The notes beneath the pieces are model-generated. The model did not search any database, had not been told where the DNA came from, and worked only from the letters and a program-made list of their open reading frames with translations. A stretch of 64,000 nt of DNA from Oidiodendron maius Zn. Its lineage: Eukaryota > Ascomycota > Leotiomycetes > Myxotrichaceae. Of the stretch, positions 1-10,700 are shown piece by piece (position 1 is the stretch's first letter; each line of letters starts with the position of its first letter). The position numbers and the translations under genes are program-made. The DNA is taken from contig KN832870.1 in assembly GCA_000827325.1 (NCBI GenBank), forward strand, positions 1,922,001-1,986,000, written 5' to 3'.

Positions 1-915
1 TCTGTTGGGGAGGAATTTATGGCGCCTTCTCCGGTGTCGAGAAGAACAGAATCGATGCTGCCCGCAAATGCTGAAGAGGTATCGGACCCATCAGAGTCAT
101 CATCTTCCTCCTCCTCTTCCAATAAAGCACTCGGCTGCCTCGATATGCCAACTCTAGGGTTCGTTTGACTTTGTAATACCTTGCTCGCCTTGGCAGCGTT
201 TTTCGCTGCATCTCTCTGCCTTTGAAACGCTGTGGCATCGACTTCATTTTCTGATGAGATCTCGCTGCTGGTAGCAGTGCCTCTCCTGGCGCGTTCTTTG
301 ACAGCTTCCAGCTGCGACTGTGATCCTCTCCGCACCCCTGAGGGAGTTGTTCGTATTGGTGAGATAGTAGAAGACTGTCTTAGGTTGGAGCTGCGCATTG
401 GCGATGAACCAGAACGGTTTCGAATAGGCATCTTCGAGAATTTGATTTGTTGTGCTGCTCGCTGGTCGCCCTCCTCCTCACTCTCGTCACTTAGATCGCT
501 GCTATCCTCCTCTTCCATTTGTTCTCGTCTCCGTCGCCTCTTTGTAGCTAGGCCAGGCCCAACTGTGATACCCTCGCCACCTCCTGTGACCATACCTCCC
601 TCTTCGGCTTCATCCTCAAGGGTCAAGCCAGCTGGCCTTGGAGGTGCCTGGAAGTACTCTGATGTTATCGCTGTCGGAATCGGTGGTGAGTGTATGCGCT
701 TAATCGTCGCCGGGTTGGGACGTAGGCCGGCAGCCTTGAAGCCGGACGTATTTAGTAGCGCATCATTGAGTGTAATGAGGCGTTCCCCGACACCATCGGA
801 GATACTGTTGAGATAATTCGTTCGCAATTGGTAAGATACCAGACTGTTGAATATTAGATCGCTGTGGGGTAGGTAGCTAGAGCCATACGTACTCTTCTAC
901 TTGAATGACGGACAT
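1..915 (-). CDS. Acidic, Ser/Arg-rich hypothetical protein, N-terminal part (runs off the left edge)
   Basis: Not recognised. Proposed exons on the minus strand are 915-893 and 843 to beyond 1; a 49-nt intron (844-892) has a GTACGT donor and CAACAG acceptor. The frame stays open to the window edge, giving about 288 N-terminal residues starting MSVIQVEDLV. Residues ~10-70 look structured (a stretch reading YLNSISDGVGERLITLND, then GLRPNPATIKRI). After that come a basic run of lysine and arginines, an acidic EEEDSSDLSDESEEE tract, and a basic/serine-rich segment with RNRSGSSP. This composition suggests a nuclear protein, but that is inference. It is divergently arranged with the PRCC-like gene, 251 bp between the start codons. 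The start is chosen because the 23-nt first exon joins in frame to the long open frame. The product is unknown and the C-terminus lies outside the window. Confidence 0.6.
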
Positions 916-1166
916 TGCGACTGTCAGTTCAATCGAGCTGTCCGGAGACCCATATGATAAATCGATGCAAAGGTGAACAACGGCTACTCAAGATGCCTCT
1001 TGTGTTGTCACCACGTGGATGTGGAATTGTGTTCCTCAGCCTTACTGCTTGCGAAGTCGTCGGAGTGGCGAAGCCTTTTAGCCCGCAGTTCGCTTCAGCC
1101 TCCTACAATAACAATCAAATCTTGACATCTCCTCAAGTCCAGTAGCAAACCAACAACATCCGCAGA

Positions 1167-2360
1167 ATGGGACTTGTGGACTATTCGGACTCCGATGCTT
1201 CGGACGTGGAAGAGAAGCCTGTTGCCAAACCAGCAGCGCATCCGTCGAAACCAGCATTCCAGAAAGTAGTGGATCGATCAAATCCTGGAAAGATCAAGGT
1301 ATCACTACCTCAAGCCGCACTAAAAGACGATGCGAAGGGCGACGAACCTCCTACGAAGCGGGCAAGGATAGGAGCTGGTGGATTGGGTGGATTCAACTCA
1401 CTCCTTCCAGCACCAAAGCGCCCAGCACAATCTGTGAATTCAACACTGGGAGGAGGCAACGCCACGAGAAAGAGCGGCCTCGGGGCGGGTGTGAATCTGA
1501 AGACTGGCGCCGCACCCGGATTTAGCAGGGAGCCAGAGTCAGAACAGAAATATACAGAAAGACTAGATGAGAACCACGATGAGCAGCTTTCTACTGGTGG
1601 GCGTGCTGGGCTATCACTCCCAGAATTGGCGCAAGACGGGGAGCAAAAGCCAGACGAAGAAGTCAAATTGGTTGGTAAACCATTGATTTTCAAGCCTCTG
1701 TCTGTTGCCAGAAAGCCAGCGAAGAAGAAAAAGGCTCTCCATGCCAGCGGTCCATCGGCAGTGGCAGCAGATCCGACTATCTCAGAACCCGTTACGCCGC
1801 AAACGACCCACAAGCCCCCAAGGCCAAAGGTATCCCTGTTTTCAACAGGCATAGAGTCAAGTTCACCAGCGCCAGCATCTAGTGGAGAATACAAACCCAT
1901 GATATACCAACCAGAGGCGGAAGAAGCAGCAGAAGAAGATTTCGACTCTTCATACCCTGAACCATCATATGAAGAATACACCCCAACGACAACGCAAATA
2001 GTACCGCCGGCCGCACCCACCCCTCCAGTCTCGCAATCTCTAAACGACATTGCTGGCGATTTGAACCTTAGTGCGGCAGAGCGACGGCAGCTCTTCGGAC
2101 GACAGAAAGGCCGGAACAATGGAGCTCAAGCGGCCACGAGAATCATCAACTTCAACACCGATCAGGAATACCTGCACAACGAAGAGCTCAGAGCAGCGGG
2201 CGAGCAGGTTGTGCATAATCCTGTCCGCTCGATTGCACCAGGAAAGCACAGCTTGAAGCAGTTGGTTAATGCGGCTCAGAGCCAGAAGGAAGCGCTGGAG
2301 GAGAGCTTTGCCCAGGGCAAGAGTAATCGTGCAGAAGCCAGTAGCCGGTATGGTTGGTGA
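1167..2360 (+). CDS. PRCC-like protein (mitotic checkpoint regulator, MAD2B-interacting family)
   Basis: Single-exon gene of 397 aa. The N-terminus starts MGLVDYSDSDASD, the usual opening of PRCC-family proteins. The middle is low complexity, rich in Pro, Ala and Lys with a KRARIGAGGLGG segment. The conserved block is at the C-terminus (about 310-397): RRQLFGRQKGRNN, then RIINFNTDQEYLHNEELR, then GKHSLKQLVNAAQSQ, matching the PRCC domain (Pfam PF10253 by memory). Human PRCC associates with MAD2B and pre-mRNA splicing factors; fungal members are little studied and probably nuclear. The start is the first ATG of the open frame and leaves a 251-bp divergent promoter shared with the left-end gene. 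The 3' end converges on the unknown-function gene ending at 2687. Family call is solid; cellular role is inference. Confidence 0.82.
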   Translation: MGLVDYSDSDASDVEEKPVAKPAAHPSKPAFQKVVDRSNPGKIKVSLPQAALKDDAKGDEPPTKRARIGAGGLGGFNSLLPAPKRPAQSVNSTLGGGNATRKSGLGAGVNLKTGAAPGFSREPESEQKYTERLDENHDEQLSTGGRAGLSLPELAQDGEQKPDEEVKLVGKPLIFKPLSVARKPAKKKKALHASGPSAVAADPTISEPVTPQTTHKPPRPKVSLFSTGIESSSPAPASSGEYKPMIYQPEAEEAAEEDFDSSYPEPSYEEYTPTTTQIVPPAAPTPPVSQSLNDIAGDLNLSAAERRQLFGRQKGRNNGAQAATRIINFNTDQEYLHNEELRAAGEQVVHNPVRSIAPGKHSLKQLVNAAQSQKEALEESFAQGKSNRAEASSRYGW

Positions 2361-2686
2361 TGATTATATCAATTATTTATATTATCTTACATAGGCTGGA
2401 CAAAAATCTGGGGGTTGAAAATGTCAATATCCTATACCGTCTGCAATGCACGATAAAGTATCTTCCGGGAAACATTTGATGGCTACCATTAGATTCATAT
2501 AATAAGTAATTGGAAGAATATGTCCCCGTTTTGTCAAAGCTGAGAGTCATGCAGGCAGTTGTAAATGCTTTCATTTATCTCTATATCTTTTATTCCTTTG
2601 CGCCAAACCTCATCCGATCGCAGCCCTTGCTCTCGGATGCCCAGCCAGAGTACATATGCTATGCAAGACAAAGGAAAGATGGTTTC
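2361..2686. other. Convergent intergenic region
   Basis: Lies between two convergent stop codons. AT-rich at its left side, as expected for 3' UTRs. No coding potential or repeat was seen. Confidence 0.5.
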
Positions 2687-3797
2687 TTAGTTCTCGCACG
2701 ACACAACCGATGTCGTCTGATCCTTTCCCCATCCATCGCCGACCATCAGACAGAGCCACTCGCCCTTGGTGACGGGCGTAAGTTCTTCCCACGTGTTTGG
2801 TGTCACCGGGCGGCTGCCGCGCAGAGACTCCAAGGTCTTGAATTCCCAGGAGTTGAATCGGGTCTTCAAAGGTGGAGGGCTGCGCTTCTCCTCGTTCTGC
2901 ATGTGGATACCGTCAAATTGCTTGATGCCTCCATATGTGATCTTGTATTGCTCGTTAACCTCAGTCAGCGCAGCAAGGTTGATGCTCATCCAGTCATATG
3001 CGCGCATGAGATAGCCCTTTGTGATGCGGCGACCGTGTTGGGCGAGAACGAGGCGGTGGAGCTCGTCAACTGCGTACTCCAAGTCATGCTGAGAAAGTGA
3101 ACGCGAGTACGTGTAGAGTTGGGACTTGAACGTGTACAGGTGGTCGAGTGCGTAGAGTGTGAGGCCCTCGGCGGAGAATAGGACACTGTTCTGGTTGAGA
3201 GAGCGGCGGATCATGTCGTTGGTTCGGGGGCAGGTGATTTCAGTAGTGAGAGAGTGAGCTGAGAGCCAACCTGATCTGCGGGGCATAGTTAGTATGATGC
3301 TATGCATACACTGACTAGGATGCTTACCCGATGGAGAACTTCTTCTCAGCCTTGGAGACATAGTGGCGGAGAGCCTTCTCCTCCTTCAACGTAAGGGTGC
3401 AGGAATTGATCAAGGAGATGCCAAAAGGAATAGGCGATGTGGGTGACGCGCACCCCGATACCGTCGAGCGGAACGAACCAGCTGGCGAAGATGGAATGCT
3501 GTTGGATGAGGAGAGGCTGGAGATGGATGAGATGCTCGATGATCGAGATAGGGTCTTCTTTGCCACAGTGCTGAAGATTGACTTGGCTGGAAAAGAAGCC
3601 GGAGATTGTGGGCTCGTGAAGGCCGAGCTTTGAGTATTGCGTCGGACGACGATCATCGATAGGGTGATTTGCTTCTTGGCGAGTCGGCTCGAGATATACT
3701 CCAATGCGGCTGTGAGCGGAGCTGGGAGGCTTTGGGAGACGAGAAGAGACTGGCCAGCCTCGAGAGGGCTGGAGATCTGTGGTCTTGGAGAAGGCAT
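2687..3797 (-). CDS. Conserved fungal protein of unknown function (possibly DUF7582 family)
   Basis: Exons 3797-3328 and 3275-2687, joined across a 52-nt intron (GTAAGC donor, ACTAAC branch, GCAG acceptor); 352 aa. The N-terminal half has an ordered segment, LTAALEYISSRLAKKQITLS, followed by IVVRR. A ~70-residue Ser-rich linker follows (SSSISSISSLSSSNSIPSSP), then a second ordered region: LINSCTLTLKEEKALRHYVSK, joined to FSIGSGWLSAHSL and on through SAEGLTLYALDHLYTF, VDELHRLVLAQHGRRITKGY and QFDGIHMQNE. No signal peptide or membrane segment. The leading segment resembles a fungal family I remember as DUF7582, but I could not check this. The Ser-rich insert may be a phosphorylated linker (inference). 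ATG 3797 is preferred over the longer open frame because it directly precedes the conserved part. Confidence 0.72.
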
Positions 3798-4713
3798 GAT
3801 GATATAGCAAGAGAGAACCGGGAAGTGTATTAATTCTCTAGATGAAGATAATCCTTTGGATTCCACTGATGGATGGATGGAGAGCGAGACAAACGCGGGG
3901 TGGAAGGTGGATCTATATAGATTATCGGTCATCTGCTCTTATCAGGAGTAAGGGTACCTGCATGCGATCTTTTCCTATACGGGTAAGCCTCGTTGTTATT
4001 TTGAGGAGCTGGACGTGAGTGTGTTTGCGGCACCGAAGAGCCGTTCTGGGAACCCATTGGCTGGAGATTCCTATTTATAAAATAAGGTCGAGTCTGTGCG
4101 GCGCTTAACCCCGCAATCTTACCTCCCAAAAATAGCTGCCGCATACCGGCAGCGGCAACGATATCCAATGGAAAGGAGAATCCCTTATCACAGTGTCTCC
4201 GGCACCTAAAAACAGAACCGAAGGGAGAGTAAAGAGGGGTAGCTGCGGAATATACCCCTTTTGATATAGGGGTAAATCTATCTCGGAGGGTTTAAAGCCG
4301 GCGATCCCCGCTTCACACATTCTAACCAATGGAAGACTGGTGGAAGAGTAGCTTGTATTCTACTTGATTAGGCAGCGGAATCCAATCCTCATAGATTGGC
4401 ATCCGTGCAATATTAGCTAGTTGAGTACACAAAGCATGAGATCATGCCTTCTAGGGTTCATCATAGTTGCAGACCCCGCTTACCAATCTCACGGTGCTTC
4501 CCAACAGAGAAAACAAGCGATATCAAAGTACTCGCTGCGTTGATGCATTATGTAATTCCTTAGAGGTCATGTTTGCCGTGTCATAACCCCAGTTTGCGCC
4601 GATCCGTGCATTCTGCATTGTATTGAGATTTGCCGCCCTACCCGTGTTGCTACTAACGCCTGCACGCCGTCGCCCAAAACAAACCATATTCACGCCTGGA
4701 AATCGTGAAGTCA
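3798..4713. other. Intergenic region
   Basis: Promoter side of the gene at 2687-3797 and 3' side of the USP gene. Small open frames here have no recognisable similarity. Nothing else seen. Confidence 0.5.
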
Positions 4714-7700
4714 TTAAGCTTGCAGCGCTGCGCCTCCGTCCAGCTCGTCGCTGATTCCTACGCAGAGCTCAGCAATACTGTCCATGGGTTCAGAAGAACC
4801 GTAATCGCCTTCCGAATTCTCCCATTCTATATCCTAGTTAGCATGGGTTATGATAGAATGACGATTTCCGACATACCAGATGGGTCATCGTCAAGTTCCT
4901 CAACGGTAATTTTTGTCAGAGCAGGGATAACAACTAAGGTAGTGTTAGTCATGTCGCCTAGATAGCTTCGTTGTTAACACTTACTAGATCTCAACTCGAA
5001 AAATCGAATTGTCATATTGTCCTCGGCCTCCTCGTCAAAGAAAGTAGTGCAGATTTCAATGACACTGAGAATGTTCTCCAAGAAGGCCCGTACAGCAGGT
5101 TGGCGTACCTTGACATACGTATCGTTCAAGTACTCGAGACAGCCGGTTCCTATTCTCTGTGCGGTCGCAATAATCGCATTCGTCTTTTCGATCTCTACTG
5201 GAGAAGGCCCGAATTCGACCTGCGGGCCATAGCCAAGGACATGTTCGGTGAGAAAACTCTCCATACCGTCCCGCACACCGTTATCGTAGTAATTGAGGAG
5301 TGGCGGAGACCAATCTTGGACCTGCTCCAAACAAATTAGGAGTATACTTTCTCTTGGAATCCTGCTTCTGTTGTCTTCCAAATCAAGTAGCTCCGTATAG
5401 AACTGAAGGAATTCCTTGCCCTCGAGGTTGTCAATTTGCCTCGCAAACTCTGTAACCCGAGAAACCATATTCGGAATTGCATCTGGCTCCTCAGAATACT
5501 CGCAGTATGTGATGGCAGCTTTGAGAAATGGACCTGAAGGGGTGGTAGCCGTACCTCTCTTAATCCCAGTAATGATTGCTTGGAATATATGGTGATCGAG
5601 ACTGTCCTGCAAACTTAAGAGGGTTATGAGGATATTGCGCGTCGCCATGTAATTCTGATGAATCTGCAGCAACTTTTCGGTGAGAATATGAGACTGGGAT
5701 CGGGTCCAATGCTGCATCAAAAGATGCCTCTCGGAATTATTAAGGGGCAACGTGCCACCACTGAGAGACGACTCCAATCGCTCCTCGATATCCTCAACAG
5801 GTTCAGCAGAAAAGTCGCACACGCTGAGTAGCTTGTAAAGCAGTCCAATTAGGGAATCGTATGATACTGGCCGCGTCGCCACTCTTTTTGATACAATATT
5901 GAGCATGCGCTGATATTGGTTGGAAAGCGGGAGCTGATTATCTGCAGTGATGACCTCCAGTGTCTTCCGGAGGTATCCGGCATCAACAAGTAGGGCCGCC
6001 TCATGGTCGCCCAGACTCGCAATGCTTAGAAGGAGGCCAAAGTACTCAGGCCATGCTCTGCAGTTAGTATGGAACATATCCCACAGCTTCGTCGTTGCTC
6101 TTATCACTCTCTGCAGTAATCGGGGGTCTTCATATGTATCCAAGTCGCCACTGCTATCTTCGTCTTCGCTCAGACCATAAGCATATGCAGCATCTGCCTT
6201 GACCTTGACGAGTGCTTGAAGGATGGAGGAAGCCATCTCGCTGCGAACCAACATCTCTGGATTCCGGAGCAGGAGGTGGCGAAGGCATTCTGGTCGGTCA
6301 GAGAACCACTCCAGAAAATCTCGGCTGCATTCTGCACAGTTATTGCACATCTGTCTCACCCCCAAGATAAAGTTAGGGAAGTCTGGAAGATCCTTCGTAC
6401 GTGCAACAACTTGATCTAGATGATTCAAGGCGACGATCAAGGCAAGTTTCTCCAGGCTATGAGCGTCGGAGCAGCAACCCTTGTTGATATGTTTTATATT
6501 CGAGAGCATCTTGCCAATAAAGGTTGCATGCGACGGATCGTACAGACAGTGCTTGCGCAACAGTAACTCGTTCTCCATTGCAATGTGGTTGGAAAGTCGA
6601 GGTGTAAGCGGAAGACGGATAGGGCTGGGCATCCCAGACTTTTCTAGCTCCTGCTTTTGAGCAGCAAGGTATGATGATCGTTGGTAGAACAGCATGTAGG
6701 CGCTGTAGCTCTTATCAAACTGTACGTTGCCGTTCTCAACTGTTCCACGGTAATCCAATCCTCCAAAACAGGCACTTTCCATGCATTTAGGGTCCCAAGA
6801 GCTCACATTGTCATCATTGAACTCGATCCAATTTTCGCTGGCACCATTTGATGGTCTCTCTCGGATGTAGGAGTAGTAGTGTCCAGACTCTGCAGTCCCA
6901 GAGTGAACAAGGATCCCGACTAATTCAAATATATCTTCGGGACATTCGTCTTGGCTATTCATCAAGTGCTCGACCTTGTAAGGTCGCATGTCAACTTTCT
7001 CCGGGAAAGAAAAGTAGTCATTAATCTTGCTTCGCTGAAGGTTGCGCAAATTGAAGTCAAATCTCTTCAAGTGAAATATCAAGTTGTCAGGAATGTTTTT
7101 AAGGCAGGCTCTGGAAAATAATTAGTCTAGCAATATTATCATACGTAGATGACATACCGCTTCACTGCATCGACATGACGATTGCAAGTCGAGCAATTGT
7201 ATTTATTTTCTAATAAGTTAGCGCAAAAATTGGAGGCGTGTAAAGCAATACGAACCTCCTGCCAGTATCTCACCATCAACATAAGCTTGAAGGCTCTCTT
7301 GCAACGATGTTTTGCCCTTTATCTCGCATTGGATAGCAGAGAAGTCTTCTAGACGCTCAGAAATATGTGGGCATTCCTTGGATTTCACTTGTTGAACGAG
7401 CTGGCCACCGAAAAATGAGCGAAACCGCATTTTAGAATCTGCTGCAAGAATTTGACCCTCCCAACGATCGAATAGGAGGTTGTAGAATTCATCCACGTCC
7501 ATCTGGACAGTCACATCTATACCTGCCTCATCGTATGTTCGGATAGAGCCAGCAAGATTACTAGGATCGACAAATCTCCGGAGGCTGTTTTGCATATAGC
7601 TGAATAGGTTCTGCGTCTCGGCGAGGAGCTTCTGAGACCCGCCGGGATCGGCAACAGTCGCATTCAACATGAATTCTCTGAAAGGAATGTTCATGAATAA

Positions 7701-10700
7701 CTGCGTGAACAACGAATTGAGATAGCAGGTATTGGAAAGGTTTCTAAGTCCCACATAACCGGTAGGCGACCGAATGGACTTGCTTCTTTCGAAGAGGAAT
7801 TGTAGCTCATAAACGTAGGGCCCTATCACGCATTAAAAATATATCGGGAGTGATGGGAGGATAACTATTACCAAGTTCAGTAATCTCGTAAGGTACGAGA
7901 GCTGATAGATGCAACAAGACATCTTTATACTCTTCTTCGTCATCCTTTACCAAGTGAAATATCGTCTCGGAAATCACATGTCGAGTTGTCGGGTTAAGGC
8001 AGGGGAAGTTAGGTACAATAGCGCGGTCTAGGTCAGCAATATCGTCCGCAGATAAGTCGGGGAAGAGGTGCTTCCTAAATAGCTTGACTCCCATGTCGCT
8101 ACAAAATTATCAGACGATAACAGGAGGAAGATCAGACGGAACTACATACCTGCATGCTAAAGTCTGCTGGGAAGCTTTGGCAAAGGATGTCGCAGTATAG
8201 CAGAGATTCGCTAGCCCTTGAATCAGCGTATCGAGACCTTCAAGACGACCAGCATTCTATAAACATGTGAGTTGAGACCACCGAATCTACGAGGCAGTTG
8301 GAAATTCTTACATCCTTCGAACCCTGGCCGTAGAGAAGCAAGGAGGTCCATTGTCGCGCAACATCCTCCAGGTTGATAAACTCAAGTGACGTCTCGGCTA
8401 TCCTCTTGAAGAGCGCGAGAGCGAGGTTGAACAGCTCTTCACATCGCTGGGTATGTTGATTAGCTTGGAGGATTAAATCAACAATCATCGGCCAAAACGC
8501 GACAGAGAATTCTGTTGTTGAGACGCGTGCAAGACTGCACCAGAAACGATTAGTTATGAGGACTTTAGCTCCGCGAATGACTACTTACGTTGGATTGAAA
8601 GTGCACTTTGCCATGATTTGTTTGGCGACACTCTTCCTAATGATTTGACGAGAGTCTTCAAGGAGAAGCTCTTGGAGAAGGGAGCTGCTAGCCAAGTGCG
8701 ACTTGAAAGAAGACCAAAGAGCAGGGTTGTAAAGGCATCCTTCTAAAATGACTTCCATACAACGCCAAGTCAAATGCACAGAGTTATGCGAAGTGACGAC
8801 AGATTTAGCACAGTTCAGCAATTCCAGCAGCCGCTGAAGAAGGGTTCCATTGAGCAGTGTCTCGATGGATGTAGGGAGTATTGGTTCTAGATCCGGTCAG
8901 TAATACATGAGGAAAACTGTTCAATTATTCACCTTTGAGAAACATGACTAGAGAGTCTATTAGGTGAAGAGCTAAACTATCTCTCAGTTCTCCTTCCGGA
9001 CATTGCTTCAGGACGTCGGGATCGGATAAAGCGGACACAATCAATTTAGTTGATCTTGTTAGAGCACCTTCATTGACAGTTCCCTTGACAGAAAGTCAGT
9101 CAGAGGGCCAAGGTTTGAGATGAAAAGATACCCACATGTTGTAACTGCGTCCTAATGTACTCTCGCAGCGCATAAATAGCGTACAAGCTCTTGAATGGTC
9201 GGCCGAGAGGAAACACTTCCTTGTAAGAGACGTCTTCGGACTCAAAGTTTGCCAGCAAAACATCATATACAGGAAATTTAATTAGGAAGGAATAGATCTG
9301 GGAGGTTATTAGATAGGTTACGATCATGAACGGTTGTGGGTCCATACCTCCTGAGCTACTTTGTCATGCATGCCAAGATAGCCCCATAGCTCATCCATGT
9401 GTTTCGTAATTTCTATTTCGAGGCTGGTTCTCGTACCTGGTATAAGACCAGGAACATCTTCCTCGTTCCGCTTTTGTACCAAGACCAGGCCGTTCAAATT
9501 CAGGTCCTCTAGCGACTTGGAGACTTCGATCTCGTCCGGATCAAATCCCTTGCCACCGTAATATAGCCTAAAGCTCTTGAAACCTGTGGCTCTCTGAAGA
9601 CTTGAGACAAGGGAGGCCGCTGTATTGAGCTTTCCAAGGGTCAATGTCATTACTTCTGTTTGCTTTCCACCATCAAATGACTGATATTTCACCGTAATTG
9701 GCTCACCCTCAACAGCATTTGCAGGGCCTGAAAGGGTTGGCCTAGACTTCGGTGTTGCAAATTGTGGCTTCGACTGATAGGCTCTCAAAAACTCCCGCAG
9801 GACGGCTAATGAGCGCGCAAACATAACTTCTTGCTCTTGAAATTCAGCTTCTGAAGCGACCCCTGTCATATCTGTATCCCCGCCGTTGGAGTTACTATGT
9901 AGGTCGAATGATTTCAGCTTGGCTGCTGCCGACGCGAGTTGTCCCAAACAACGGTTAACAAGAGCCAAATGGATGTTGCGCGCCTTCACTCGAGGTAGTG
10001 ACAAGATGAGGCCACTGTCTACATATACCTCCACCAATGTGTGTATAGCTTGTGCATCAATAGAATTCGGTAGCGCAATCAATATCATGCGCCAAAGCTG
10101 GTCAAGCGCAGGAGATTCGAAGTCTAGGTCTTCATGGATGAAGTCTTTACGAATTTCTTCAAGCCAGGCAGAGAGTGCTGCTCGTGCAAATTCCAGTGCA
10201 CCAAGAGTAAAACAGTCGGGAGGAAGGGCGGGAAGGTGGGTCTTGAAACATGCCGCGATGAACTCGTTATTCACGGACGACTTCTTCACAGCATTGTTCA
10301 AGATCTGCCATGACGTGTTACGATCAATGACGCTCTTCGACTCACAACCAACGAGTAGGTTCCACAGCTTCGTGCCTAGTTCTGTAGTGAGAGTGCCAGG
10401 TTCCTTTAAAATGATGTTGAGCAGCAGTTCACGGCGCCCTACATTGATAGGGCTGTTTCTGACTGACTGATTGAATGTAAGACGATCTTCTGCGACAGTG
10501 CATCCGAGCTCTTGGATGACCAAAGAGGTGAGGCAGTGCTCGGTTGTGAGCTTTCGAAGATCAGTTTCCATCTTTTCCCGCAACAGGCCGTTGATGACAC
10601 AGATACTTCCGGGCGCGGTGACACTTTTAGAAGACACATCCAAGATACACTCAAGATATATCTCGTCTCGGATGTGATCACTTGGACCTCGCCCGGCTAG

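Noticed and set aside
232-816. Plus-strand 194-codon open frame at the left end
   Set aside because: It is the antisense shadow of the left-end gene; its composition is Ser/Leu/Arg-rich and it has no motif.
1310-2119. Minus-strand 269-codon open frame inside the PRCC-like gene
   Set aside because: Antisense to a clear PRCC-family reading frame.
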